Source of the DNA: Polytrichum commune
Taxonomy: Eukaryota; Streptophyta; Polytrichopsida; Polytrichales; Polytrichaceae
Direction: 5' to 3'
Assembly: GCA_950295325.1 (NCBI GenBank)
Contig: OX485808.1
Location: 562,501 to 622,500, forward strand
Length of the DNA: 60,000 bases
A program made the position numbers and the translations under genes. This document shows, piece by piece, positions 35,716 through 48,441 of this stretch. Positions within the stretch are counted from its first letter, which is position 1, and each line of letters opens with the position of its first letter. A model generated the notes under the pieces. That model was not told where the DNA came from and searched no databases. It saw only the letters and a program-made list of their open reading frames with translations.

Positions 35716-37772
35716 GATAATCGTGGTAATGTCTCCCATGTTTTTAGCATGGGTCCCTTATTATTGGTGTGGCCCCCAATATTTACCACAATCAATATAG
35801 TTGATGGTCACCCAATGGAGATTGCATTGACGGTAAGGTGGTGAGTCAACCACTTGGATCAACCAATGCATAATCACAAAGGCTGATTTGTGGTAGCCGG
35901 GGCGAAGAGGCTCTTCATTCATGCTTGCTCTGGAAGGAATTTAATGCTTGTATCTATTCCTATGTATTGTAGCCATGTAGATTGAAGATGAAAGCCTTGG
36001 GGACCTCTTATAATTTTTAGTTCGTTTAACACCAAAAACAAACATGAAAGAACCCACGTGAATCTAGTGAAATGAAGTTGGAATGATTTGCCCACAAACT
36101 TGTAGGGCTTTATTGGATAGTGCCTAACATGATTGCTACAAATCTTAACCTTTGACATGGTTATTATCAAACATTAATGCTACAATACTAATATCGGTCT
36201 TTAGTTTTACGTGGCCTACTTGGGTGGATCTGAAACGAAGATAAGAAAATTCAATTTATTTTCAAAAGTAGTATTCGACAAGATTCAGAATCACCATTTC
36301 CCCCATAAAAACCATTGCTAAATGTTAATTTTCCTTAATATAGAATTTATATGATATGTTCACTCGATATTTGGTTCCATAAAATGCAACCAAGGAGTTG
36401 AGTAATGTTATGCAATATTCCTACTACAACATGCACAAATATAAAAATAATTTCCTGGTCGTAGAGTTATTTATAAAGTAAATGAGGGTAAAACATGGGG
36501 TTAGTCCCAAACCTTGAGTTTATGAGAATTAAAACAAAGTCACCCAAGTTTTCTTAATGCTTGAAATGTCATGTACACGAAAATGAGGTCGGGCTATTAA
36601 GAATTGGCTTTCTAGCTTTATCCTACTAGGATGGGTGGACCAAGGTAGCCTTGCATAGCACGATCCGGGATACATGACGGTGGGTCTCATGCATATTTCC
36701 TATTTTAAATCTCAAAGTTTGAGAGATGAAAAAAAGAAGTCCCAAAAATTTCACCCAACTTTCAAAATAGAACTCCAGTGTATGACAAGCTAATGAGCTC
36801 GTAATAGAAAGTTTGTTCAAAGAAGGATGAGAGACTTTACAAAGAACTCTAGTGCCCATATATCCTTGGACATTAGACTGTGAGTTATCTTTGTAATTCG
36901 AAGAACGATTAACTGAAAATTTCAAACTGCACAAGACATGAGTTAACTTACCATAAGAAGAACCTCTTTCGTTACCAACACTGACTGTGCATTTATGATA
37001 GAAGAGAGTATATGAAAATACTTAGGTCCATGCTCTCAACATACTTCACTCCAAAATGGGAAAGCCCTCCCCTTTCTATCTTCACTCGGGTCCACGCCCT
37101 CCCTCACTATAGAAGAGAATTGTACCCCCATGGAAGGTGCATCACGCTTAAATGATCCCTATGATGAACTAGGGATTGGATACATGTTAGGTACAAGAAA
37201 ACCTTGGAATTTTTATGAGTGAGAGAGTGAGTGAGAGAGAGAAAGAGATCAGCTTGACCATAGCCTTGAACTCATATGTTTGGGAACCCGAAATGGGTTC
37301 ATTTTGCAATAACCAACATCTTTAAGTCACATTGATATTGATCATTAAAGTGGACCGAAGCCCACTTCATTAATGACAACATGTTAATTTATATGGTAAG
37401 ATCCTTCAATATAATATGCAAAGATCATGATGATCATCTCAATTTTATTATGATTATATTTTCATTAAAGATTATTTGCTTATATGAACTAAGATACATT
37501 GATTTTATTCATTATAGTTTAATATCATAACACACATACAACATTGAGGATTCGTATTGTCATATAACATCTAGATATATGGAAAGTCCATCATCAAATC
37601 TGCCTATAGATTCAAGATAGCCAAAATTCCAATTCTTTGAGAATATGTCCAATTTTATATTAAAAAAGAACAAGTTCTCATATATGATACACATTGTCAC
37701 ATCGTGGTAACTCAAAACATTGTGGTTCCATATTTCCAATCCCAAAGTCCTCTAAGGATGTAGCTACCATGA
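35716..37772. other. Intergenic, nothing recognised
   Basis: Two kb of AT-rich DNA with only short open frames (36626-36934 minus, 37560-37745 minus) that match no family I know. A GA-rich run lies at about 37214-37249. Confidence 0.5.
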
Positions 37773-39670
37773 TGTGAGCCCAAAATGGTGCCCACATGTG
37801 TTTTTAAGTCTTTGAGACCATTAGAAGTTATGTTTTAACGGTTATTAATTATTCACAAAAATATAAAAAGAGTGAAGTGTGGTGTGGATTAAGTTTAGAC
37901 ATTAGGGGGTGTTGTGTGATTGTCTCAAGGTTTAAGTTCAATGAGGTAATGCCTTGACTAGGTGAGTATGGGGTAAGGTGAGGCGAGAGGGGATCCGCGG
38001 GTTAAATGCCCACATTAGGATCCACCTTGTTGGTTTAGGAATGGAAGAGCCTTGTGGATGGGATGAGTCCCTATTTAGAAGGAGAAGGTTAAGGGGTTGT
38101 GATTGGAGGCTCTAATCATCTCACCCTATCCTTACCTCATGCCCTCTCTTTCTCTTTGCTACTTAAGATTTCCCTCTTTCATTTCTTCTCTCTCTCTTTC
38201 CTTCGTGCTCCTTGGCACCCCACGTGTTATAAGTGTGGGTGTGTGGGAAGCAAGATAGGAGCACGTGTGTGTGCATGATTTTAAGGTGAAGAGCCAAGAC
38301 TAGTTGGCATTTAAGTAGACTTGACCTCTTGTTAGAAGTAGTGTAGTTTGGAAAAGTTTAGAGTTTAAATTGTAGTGCTTGGATTTATATTATCCACTCC
38401 TATAATTATTTAGACTTGCAAAGTTATGTTTGTGAAACATTGGAGCATTTAGTTTTGTTGGACTTACAAGGTTACATTATTGAAGTATGTGAGAAGTGTG
38501 TGTAGGTGTGTGTGTGTGGAGTGACGATGAGGAATTTAGTTGATTGAAGTAATTAATTTAGTTCATTAAGGGGAGCTTGGGGATGTAGTTGATTAGAAGG
38601 TAGTTTGAAGATTATTGATAAGCTGTTGGCCTTGAATTAGCTGCAGAGTTAGATTAAACTTATGACCGTGACATTAGCTTCTGACTTGTGGCCATAGTTG
38701 CTGGCTGTGGCTTATCGGCCTACTGAGATTAAGCTGCTGGCCTTGGATTAGCTGCAGAGTTAGATTAAACTTATGGCCGTGGCCTTAGCTTTTGACCTGT
38801 GGCCGCAGCTGCTGGCCGTAGATTAACTACATAGTTAGATTAAACTTATGGCCGTGGCCTTAGCTTTTGACCTGTGGCCGCAGCTGCTGGCCGTAGATTA
38901 ACTACATAGTTAGATTAAACTTATGGCCGTGGCCTTAGCTTCTGACCTGTGGCCGCAGCTGCTGGCCGTAGATTAACTGCAGAATTAGATTAAACTTATG
39001 GCCGTGGCCTTAGCTTCTGACCTGTGGCCGTAGCTGCTGGTTGTGGCTTATCGGCCTACTGAGATTAAGCTGCCGGCCGTGGATTAGCTACTGACTGAGA
39101 TTAACCTTATGGGTTAAGTTGATAAAAGCGATTGAACTGGGGTCAATCAACTGGGTTAAATGGTTAGTTAGTTAGGCTAGATAACTAAAAGGTAGGTTAG
39201 GCTAGTGGGGTTAGAAACTGCATTGATAAGTAAAGTTTGGAAGTATATGTAAGGGACTTGTGGAATAGGAGGCAACGATAAGTGGAGAAGTGTTTTTTAA
39301 CACTTGTATTAAAGCTTATATGCCTCATGGAATCAACATGTCACAGCCTCAGTAAGGTGTCATGCACTAGTGAGGAATCAACAGCTAGAACAAGAGTCGT
39401 ACGAGGTAAATCCTTGAAAGCGTGCATGGCCAAGGCAACAGGGTGGACTTTGGAGAAAGCCAAGGATGTAACCTTGCTCGAGGTTCAAGCTAATAAAATG
39501 ACATGACTTGGATTAAGTTGGAAGTTCACCAAGGGTTGTGTGTTTCAAGTATGTTCCAGTTATGTATTGGAATTGCACATTGAACTACCGAGGAGGGAGT
39601 TGTTACGTGTCAGTCTAAAATTCCACACTCGGGCTAGGACGAAATCAAGGGTGATGGTCTTTGGGTGACA
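37773..39670. mobile_element. Solo-LTR-like insertion, family B copy 1 (1898 bp)
   Basis: Starts TGTGAGCCCAAAATGG and ends ...GGGTGACA, the TG...CA ends of a long terminal repeat. It is flanked by CATGA on the left and CATGC on the right (4 of 5 bases). The ends, a shared ATAAAAAGAGTG block and an AGTGTTTTTTAA block match 50431-52193. No internal retrotransposon genes are present and no second LTR is adjacent, hence solo LTR or a large non-coding element. It carries a 75-bp minisatellite. Confidence 0.8.
38651..39100. repeat. 75-bp minisatellite inside the LTR
   Basis: AGATTAAACTTATGGCCGTG starts at 38762, 38837, 38912 and 38987 (exact 75-bp steps) with a diverged first copy at 38651. The first and last units share a 36-bp extension containing GGCTTATCGGCCTACTGAGA. 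It is absent from the related LTR at 50431. Confidence 0.93.
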
Positions 39671-41847
39671 CATGCACCAACTAAGTTACTGAAATCCAGT
39701 AGAGGACAAATGTTTGGACCCCCCCCCCCAAAAAAAAACTCTCCTCCACAATGAAGGGTGAATTAATTTCTTTGGAGAACAAGAATTAGCGGCAATCACA
39801 ATTGTAGCACAAGTTGAGGTTTGAGGAGGTTGAGTTGACCACCGCGTCTCTATTATGGAACTAGAAATTGACATTCATTTGAGCTATGTGTGTGTGTGTG
39901 TGTGTGTGTGAGTGAAAATATGATGATATGGGATTGGGACTGTCATATTTTACACTACTTTCCTTCAAGGTGGAATATTGATGTTATTCAAATCTTGCCT
40001 AAATCTTTTCATATTCTTTGAATTAATTTATATTTTCTAAAAATTAAGATACAAAGGGAAATAAAGCCACTCATGTAATGCTCAAATGGATGAAATTGAT
40101 CATAGGCACATTCCAACTTGCACATGTAATAACAAGACAATTCTACTCCATCACATGTTGCTAGAATGTTTTTAACAAGTGGGTGCAAGCATGATAAAGT
40201 GGACAACTCTTGATCTTTGCTAAGGTTTAAATGAAAGTGATCCAAAACTATATACTAACTTTGAATTTCATGAAATAGAAATTCATAAACATTTAGAAAC
40301 ATATGAATCTACAAAGCCAAGCAACTTGAGCTCACAATTTATTTTCAGTAAACATATATGTATTTTAGTAGACGGTGGAAGTGGTGAAAAAGTGGGTGAC
40401 ATTGAAAAGTTAATTGTCAAAAACTTGTTCAAAATATAATTACATTACATTAAATTGATGAATCTTTGAGAAAAAAATCACGATGACCTCAATTTTATAA
40501 TGAATTCAAGGAATTTGAAAAAAATTCCGAGTTCAAAATATTTAAGGTCATGAAGTTTGCGCTCAAGACTATATTTAGTCAGTTGCTTTTACGCATCACT
40601 TTTGATGATAAGTTTTGAAGATCTCATATTGATATTTTATATTTCAATACCTAACTTAACAATAGAGGTCATCATGAAAAAAAACATTTAAACAACATTT
40701 TGCTATTACGTTAGGCATTTGACCAAGAAAATCATGGTTTTTGTATACTGGATCACTTTTTTGGTCCACTTTACTATGCTTGCACCCTCATAGATAATTG
40801 TCTACCATATAAAATAAACATTTAATACACACTTCAAGGAATGGGAAATAACTAATTTCAATGAACATATATCATTCTCTTTAGTGTGGGCTTAATATTA
40901 TATCAGACATTTTCATAAATCTAGTATCTTGCATTAATGTGGTGCACATTGTACATTATAGTGATACACCACAATATTCCACATAAATAAATAAATAATT
41001 GTAATGTGTACGGAATATCACATTTCACAATTGTAACATATGTTTTGTCGTAAATTTTCTGATGTAACATGAGTTTTGTTGGGTAAGTCTAGTTGGCAGA
41101 AGTTGGAGATCATGAAAAACAAACCAAATAACACCCACATACCTTTGCTCCACCCGATCATAGTAAGGTATCTTGGTGAATCACATACTCGCAACCAACC
41201 ATGTGAGAACCTAGAGGCTTTGCCCTTGGGGGAGATAGGTGTTGACAAACTTGTCCAATGCCTATTCAAGTTCTTCACCTTCACAAAAAAGGCAATCGTC
41301 TTTGGGGACCATGTAATTCTCATAATGCCTATTTCAAGATTCCATATAGACTTAGACAAACTAAAAAAATGAAGCAATGCCATAATTCAAATTGGTGACA
41401 ATATTAGAATCACTGTTATTTCTTTGTTTTATTCTTTATTTGTTTGACACAAGAGTTAAATAAGAAGAAGAAGGGGGGACAAGTACGGTGGGAAATGATT
41501 GAAGCACTTTGCTCCAACCATGATGCGATTGACTTGTGTGGCACAGAGAGATATGAAGGTCTTGTATGCTCATGGCTAAAAAAATGCCTTTCTTGGTGGA
41601 TTCTCACATGTCTTGTGGATGACTTGAAGCATGTCAACTTTAACAAGTGGTCACCTTAGCCCTGACGCGTAGTGAAAAGTGATCAAGGTAAGGAAGAACA
41701 GACTCCCATTCATGTTGGTGCAAAATAAAAGCAGTGACGGTATTTTTAGTTTATTTTATGGTCACCTTATTTCTCGTATGTATCATCATGAATTTGAAGG
41801 ATCGCAACGGCTTGTTGAAGGTGTAGGTGATTTCTATTGTTGAGGAT
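39671..41847. other. Intergenic; C11A9 tract, TG repeat, weak kinase-like fragment
   Basis: C11 followed by A9 lies at 39719-39738, and (TG)12 at 39887-39910. The minus-strand frame 40245-40009 reads ELSTLSCLHPLVKNILATC and CYYMCKLECAYD, which could be kinase subdomains III-V, but it is too short to be sure. Frames at 41018-41383 on both strands match no family I know. Confidence 0.4.
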
Positions 41848-41855
41848 GTTGTGGG

Positions 41856-42204
41856 CTCGGGGGGGGGGGGGGGGGCAGTGTGTTAAAAAATTAAGGATAT
41901 AGGTGCGAACAACCATTATTTTATAGGGGGGTATTACTTTCAATTCTCTTCTTTTTTTCACATGCTATCATTATGTAAATTTCTACTTTGGGTTAATAGA
42001 AAAATGGCTTGCATTACTTATAATTCCAAATTACCTATTATTCCATACCCTATAGTACTTTAAAGATGTCTAGTGCCATTTTTGATACCCTATATTACTC
42101 TTAAGTCCATTTATAATTTTTAGCCCTCATGTTTTTAAAATACCCTATCATTTGTTCGCACGTATATTGCTACTCCAACCAATGACTACCCCCCCCCCCC
42201 CGAG
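41856..42204. mobile_element. Inverted-repeat element, 349 bp, with G17/C13 tracts near the tips
   Basis: Begins CTC followed by G17 (41859-41875) and ends with C13 (42189-42201) then GAG. The arms also share GGTGCGAACAA.../ ...TTGTTCGCACG and GGGGTATT/ATACCCT motifs. GTTGTGGG flanks both sides exactly (41848-41855, 42205-42212), an 8-bp duplication as in hAT or P-type elements. No coding sequence. Confidence 0.9.
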
Positions 42205-42212
42205 GTTGTGGG

Positions 42213-42675
42213 GATATGGTTGTTCGAGTTTGAGCCCTTCAAAACTAACAGGAGATCAATGATGGCATGGATTTGATTCATGGAGGTTACAAAAAAACAA
42301 AATGTTTAGAAGTTTAGTAATATAGGTAGAAATGGGAGAAGATTGATAACATATTCATATAATTATCATAGAATACCATCAAATCTGAAGTAATATGTAG
42401 TTATTATATGTATCAAGGGGTATGGTTTTTTGGATGGGAGGTTCTTATGGACTAGGATACGGTGCAATGACGGTGCAATGATGGTGCCAGGTATGGATTA
42501 TGATGCAGATGTTGGATTTGAAAGATGGTAGTGAATAACTCAATAAATTTTGCCTATACTCTTCCTGAATGACATATGGTCTACTCATACATGTTGTGTA
42601 TGTGAAGTTAAAAAGTAGAGTGCAAATACATACAAGACCAACAAGACGTCCATTGAGGAGAAAGTGAGAGAGGCT
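42213..42675. other. Intergenic, nothing recognised
   Basis: No supported gene. Confidence 0.5.
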
Positions 42676-42955
42676 TTGCAACCTCCTTGCAACTCCCAAT
42701 TCCATAACGATAAAAGACATGTGAGTAGAATATGACATTAGTCAATAAGCTTAGGTAGTTCCCCGCATCATGCTGACATTGTTGCTTTGTATGGCGAAAA
42801 GCTACAAGATTCCCAAGAAATACTCCCTCGATTCCATGGCCCACCTAAGTTCCTAAGCTTGTTGACTAATGTTATGAGTGGAGATCAGATGTACCTACAT
42901 TTTTAACACCTATCGATGTGGCCCACTTTACTTTTGACATACCACAATAATGTCT
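42676..42955. repeat. Family C repeat, copy 1 (~270 bp)
   Basis: Near-identical to 49361-49634 in the same orientation. Inside is a hairpin-forming pair: ATTAGTCAATAAGCTTAGG and its inverse CTAAGCTTGTTGACTAAT about 110 bp later. The two copies bracket the transposase pseudogene at 43923-48441. Confidence 0.85.
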
Positions 42956-43922
42956 TCATTTCCGACTCCGATATACGATCGTCTGCATGCTCTTTGTTTT
43001 TTGCACCTTCATCATCCTCCATCGCCATTATTGATATTGTATCAAAATCCAATGTCTTCACAAAATTTTCTATCGTACTCAAAAGGATATTTTTCCCTTC
43101 CCTACTTGCATTTTATTTTCCTATACTCAGTCTGAACCTCTCTTTCTCAGATATAAAATACAAAGTTTTCCTACGTCTTCTCTTCCGCTTCACTGGTGTT
43201 CTCTCTACATCCTCCACCATCATTGGTGTCTATGATATGCCCTTTACCACTCCACTTTTATACATTCTTCTAGTGTTTGTATCTCACATAAACTTGACGC
43301 GTATTACGATCATCCGTGTTGCAATTGGCGTCCAATGACTGAGTTATATCAACGCATATTTTATTTTGTTTTTATTTTTAGTATATCTGCCAAATTTATC
43401 TGATATCCCAACCTTCCACATCTATTTCGTTTGATTTATAATGGCCAATTATTTATTTTTCAGGGCAAATTTAATTGTTCCTGCATCTACATCCAGCCTA
43501 CACAGTCACATTTTAAACTCTGCCAACTTGTTTATTATTTGACGCCGTTTTCTTCATGATATCCGTACCCGCATTTTTCCCATGTCGTAATCTTATATTA
43601 CACAACTCCTTTGTGGGTTCAAATTTCCTATGACTTAGTTTCTAAAGTAGATATTATTTTTTAGGATTTGATTTAGGATTCTATGCATTGTTTGTAAATA
43701 TTCTTTGACTATTATTATGATATGTCTCCTTCTATATTATTAGATGCTATGGTATCACATATTTTCATTTTCATATATTATTATATTATACATCATTCAA
43801 TATAAAATGACATTAAACCAATATTATTATGATGTGTTGTTCATCTATTCATTATTGTCCATGACTACCATTAGAGCTCACGGATCTTTTGTTCCCTTCA
43901 TTTTCCCACTTCAAGATATGGT
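42956..43922. other. Region upstream of the transposase pseudogene
   Basis: A 140-codon plus-strand frame (42916-43338) is Ser/Phe/Leu-rich with no recognised family, and AT-rich DNA follows. It may include the eroded 5' end of the transposon. Confidence 0.4.
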
Positions 43923-46900
43923 CATGTGGATGTCTCGGAGGATTTGCTTAGTTTGAAATTCAACCTCCAGATGGGAACCATGTATTTAGAGCAGAAGATG
44001 TACTCTACAGATGGAGAGGTGTATGAAACGGTTTTGGTTTAAAAAAACAAAACTGAGGTTGGTTTTATGTGGATCTTAGGACCTGGTTCATTTAGGGTGA
44101 TAGGTCTTTTTTAGTCTAAGATGTAAGCTTCAACTATCATATTAACAAACAAATCCGGTACATCCACAATTCAAATTTCCTCTGTTGCACCTGTTAAATT
44201 AGAACCCACTGATGACAGTAGGTTTGTGCTATCAAATTCAGAAGATGACATTTGTATATTTGTTGATCTTTCAAACCCATTACCGTTCCATTTAAAAATG
44301 TTAATTCCACTCATTCACAACTTCCTATACATGTAGCCAAATTCCCATACGGTCCTTTGTATATGAGGTTGGATTCCCAAATCTTACCTTCTCAACGTCC
44401 TCCAATATATCCTTCACCTTCATATATAGGGTTGACTATCGTTGATGCCTTGAAGCTTACAAAATCAAGAAAGATATCAAAATCATATATTGCATCCATT
44501 GATTTTAACAATATAGATGTTCGTGATGTCAAGTACTAACCATCTTTTTTTAATGGGGACGTTTTGTTTCTCTTGCCCCCTGTGACACTTAGAGTTTCAA
44601 GTACGTATGGCCGCTCAATGGACGACATAGATAAAATGTGCGACGGTCACCCTTGGTGCACTAACAAACCACGAATATCCAAAATGATTTTGAATTATCC
44701 TTCCGGCGGTCTACTTGTACATGTCATTTCCAATGTCCTAATGACTATTGTGATTACGTGCATCGCAATGGGGGTCTCCGGAACAACACTGAATGGGCTG
44801 GATCAACTCCTCTCCCATTTGTTGTGGGTAATGTTCCCCTTACTAGGTCCACTATTGAATATAAGGTATGTCGTTCCACACTTGTGTGCATTGTTTTGTG
44901 TCATGCTCGAATAATATACATCCACTCCACATCTATTGGAATGTCCAATGTTTGTATTCATCTTGGTGTACATGATAATTCTGTGGCCAATGACATATGC
45001 CGTGAATCATTAGACATGACATACTAGTGGTATTGAAAACACCTACAACAAAAAATTAGCCATAGTTATGGCAGCGAGCAAACAATTTCTGGCCGGTTAT
45101 TTTCCTAAAATCTCCTGCTAGTGGCGAAAACCATCACTTGGTTGGTTCATCTTTAGAGGTGCTCATGGAAAAATCAACATTCTTGCGTTCCCAAATTGTC
45201 GTAACTTTGTATATGTATCAAAGCGTTTTTTGCGTAGTGGAATGAAAACTATGGATAGTATTATGGCATTTAAAACCACTCTGCTTTTAAGTTCGTCCAT
45301 GGTAGTCGGTTCCCAAGGCAATCAAAAGATAAAGTGTTTGTTTTCAAGATGTATGTAGATCTTGTAGATAGTGGTGTGGAACTTGTGAAGAAGATGCAAG
45401 TCGGGGGGATATGAAGAATTCATGAATTATGTTTGACCATGTCAAACGTTTGAAAGACTGGACGACAATGGTTTGCCATGTGCACGACAGTCGATACTGT
45501 AAAGTGTAAAACATTGCGTGTTGTGATATGCAATCTGACAATGATGTAGCACAAATTTTCTTTTGGAAAAATTTGAATTCTGTCATGGCAGAAAATAATG
45601 TACCAAACATAAACTTCAAAGGGTTTATGGCTGATAGTGCTCAAGCTAATTGGAATGCGGTGAGGGCGATTTACGGGGATGGTGACCTAAGTCTACCCAT
45701 GGTTGCACGTGAGCACACATATCTATTTCATTGGTCTGCGAGCTTGGATAAGGTGACCCGAAAGTATATCAAACCATCATTGCAGTTTCAACACAAGCAA
45801 ATATGCAAGGATTACAAAGAAGCGAAAACAATGGACGACGCCGAGACTAAGTATCATGTGATTCGTTCTTGGTGGTTGTCATCTGGAGCTGCCTCGGAAA
45901 AAACATCATTGGCCTTTCAAAGTAGTTGGGTTTTTTGTGCATTTTCGTAACAGACAATGGGGTGGTGATATGCTATTTGTAAATACATATTAAAATTCAT
46001 TATTCAATATCATTCAATTTTCTTCCACAATTATATATATCTTATGTTTTTCTTATCCTTATATTTGTCTGTTGTTCATATGATATGACAATAGAAGAAC
46101 GTGCGGAAATGCCAACATGCAACCTTGCAGAAACTGTATACAACAAATGGCTTCAATAGTCCGGCAACAAGATGATTTGGTTATATGAAGTTACAGTGGA
46201 TGACATGATCCGTGCTTTCATACAAATTGTAAATTACCGAACATGGTTGAAAGGGGAGTCTGATGGTGAAGGTTTTGATTTGGCATCCTTGAAACTCAAA
46301 GCGGCTGCTAGGTGTGGAGATCCAAAAATGTTGGCTGATGCCATGAATTCTTAACCAGGGGCAGAAAACGTCAACACTAGATATTGTGCATTGGAAGGGT
46401 CAAAGCTCTTTAGTGCCACCAAACGCATACTCAACCTACCATCGGGTGCTAATTGTGACTCTCATCGACCCGACAAAGTGAATTATTCCAATCCTCATCC
46501 CAACACCCGAGCAACTCATCAACACATAGAGGAATTGTTGAATTCTACAATTCATGGTGTGATTTATACTACATCCGTGTTAGAAACTAATTGTATTGCT
46601 TCCAAGTGGCCCATTGCAAAATTACCACCCAACTCAGCCAAACAATGTTGGACATTGCAGGCCATTATAGGGACTATGTGCAATGCCGAAATCGGCACTA
46701 GGAAGCATGGCACATTTGCTCCAACATACAAAGGGCTTAGGAAGGAATTTCGCTCTCCCAACAATGTGGAGTATGAATTTTGGTTTTGTCCTGACGATTT
46801 CAAGCGTTGTGTGAGTGGCAGTAAGAAGAAATATGTGTTGGATTGGCCTATAATATCCAACACGTGGCCGTTGAAATAGGTACCAATCTATCGAGAGAGG

Positions 46901-48441
46901 AGGTTTTGGCAGTTAAAGATGCTGGATTTTAACTACAGCAGAGGGAGGCATTGTCCTCTCGTCGTAGGCTTTCAACAATCGCAACTCTTCCCATCCCTCG
47001 CTCGCATTTTTGTATGCCACCAAACCCGGACGCCACCCTATATTTAGGTTTGGAAAGACAATGCGTCGTAATCCAACACCACCGCTCACGGATCACAAAA
47101 ACAAATAAAAGAGCGCCGGACTCATGGAAGATTACTATGTGGTTGGGGTCACTGCCATTCCATATCTGGGCTTTGAAGTGATAATCAACATTGTCTCCAA
47201 GCAGGATATCACAAACCATGTTACAATTGGCGACATCCCGCATTGTCGTGCACCTCTCCATCAGGAGTGCCCAAAGTGATACTGGGGTGACCTCGGAGTG
47301 ACACAGGGGGACCCCGGAGTGACACCCGGGACTTGTGACACCGTTGGTGAGAGGGCCCAAATGATCCTAGTGTGGGTGAGGGCCCCGGGCGTTGGAAATG
47401 CCTCCCACCCACGGAGACTAGGAGGCACGAGGGTAAGGCCAATAGCTATGCGTAGCTTATGGTGTGTGGATTCCATAATGCTCTAGAACACCTCAATCGG
47501 AGGTGTGAGCTAGGAGTTATGGCAATTTGAGTGGGGCACTGTCCCGGGAAAGCGCCCTGGTACAGCAATGACTTGGGAGTGGCTCTCCGGACTGCCAAGG
47601 TATGAACAGGCATAACTTCCTCAATACGTGCCTGAATGGGGCAAGTGAGGAGTGCATCGGCATCTACGTGAAGCGTAGATGAAGATGGAGTGGTTGTGTG
47701 TTAGCATCTGGCATCATACAAGGAAGTTATGATGATCTGAAGCTGCTAAGGGCTTCTAGGCCCAGCGGATAAGGGAAAATGTCTACTTGGTCCCAACTCT
47801 TGGAAAAAAGACAAAAGGTTTTTTGACTGTGGGGTAGGGGCCCCGTCTAGACTGCTAGATGTTTATATGGGTGAGGTGGTGTGGCCTCACCCACCCGAGG
47901 CCGAACGGCACGGCCTCCATGAGCATTGGCCCAATGTGAGGCCATAGTTGCCTAGTATGGTTCGGGTTGTTGTAGTGTTGCTCCAGCAATGTGATGATCA
48001 ACATGAGATTGGACTTCCATGAATAGAAGTCCACATCAAATAATTGGTTACCGATTAAGGGGCGAGTCCCGAAAGCAAAGTAGAAGGGTTGGTTCCCCTC
48101 TTATGAACTATAAGGTCCGGGATAGGAGGAGCTAACCATTAGCATGGCGGAATGCGAAGGGTTAGCGCTCATAAGCTTTGCTAGAAATGAAAATTGGCAA
48201 GATTGTTAAGGGGGCTAGCAAGGGTTACGACACGCATTGTATATGGCCGGATTTTACGAAAATGTGTTCTTATGCATTGGGAAAGAAAGGAAAATGGGTG
48301 TATTGTAAACATCTTTATTATGTGTTTAGATTTTTGTGCAAGATAGATTACGAGAGTGAGAAGTTCATTCATGCACCTACATATACCTATAATGAGGTCA
48401 TACGACTACTTGAACTTGCTGGTATTATAGAATGTGAGTAG
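43923..48441 (+). pseudogene. MULE-like transposase pseudogene with C-terminal SWIM-type finger
   Basis: The reading jumps between frames but keeps one order of blocks: LLSLKFNLQMGTMYLEQK (43947-44000, ending at TAA 44040), KLEPTDDSRFVLSNSEDD (44190s), RPPIYPSPSYIGLTIVDAL (44397-44453), STYGRSMDDIDKMC, a Cys/His-rich CTCHFQCPNDYCDYVHRNGG (about 44713-44772), VCRSTLVCIVLCHARI, then FKGFMADSAQANWNAV and FHWSASLDKVTRKYI (45616-45774, the likely second catalytic Asp region), TVDDMIRAF..WLKG (46190s), SRKKYVLDW-like (46820s), and GDIPHC at 47230-47248. After a 989-bp insertion it resumes IWPDFTKM...WVYCKHLYYVF, which completes a C.x.C...C.H SWIM-like finger, to a stop at 48441. SWIM fingers are typical of MULE transposases. 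Multiple stops and frameshifts make it inactive. Confidence 0.78.
47244..48232. mobile_element. Solo LTR, 989 bp, inside the SWIM finger
   Basis: Starts TGTCGTGCACC and ends GGGTTACGACA, giving TG...CA with a short imperfect inverted repeat at the tips. CGCAT flanks both ends exactly (47239-47243, 48233-48237), the 5-bp duplication of LTR retrotransposons. It is GC-richer than the surroundings. Removing it and one CGCAT joins the two halves of the transposase finger in frame. No internal retroelement genes remain. Confidence 0.92.

Noticed and set aside
41076-41372. Plus-strand frame with LLHPIIVRYLGE, similar to HPNIVRYLG of MAP3K-type kinases
   Set aside because: The match is eight or nine residues long and no other kinase motif lies before or after it.
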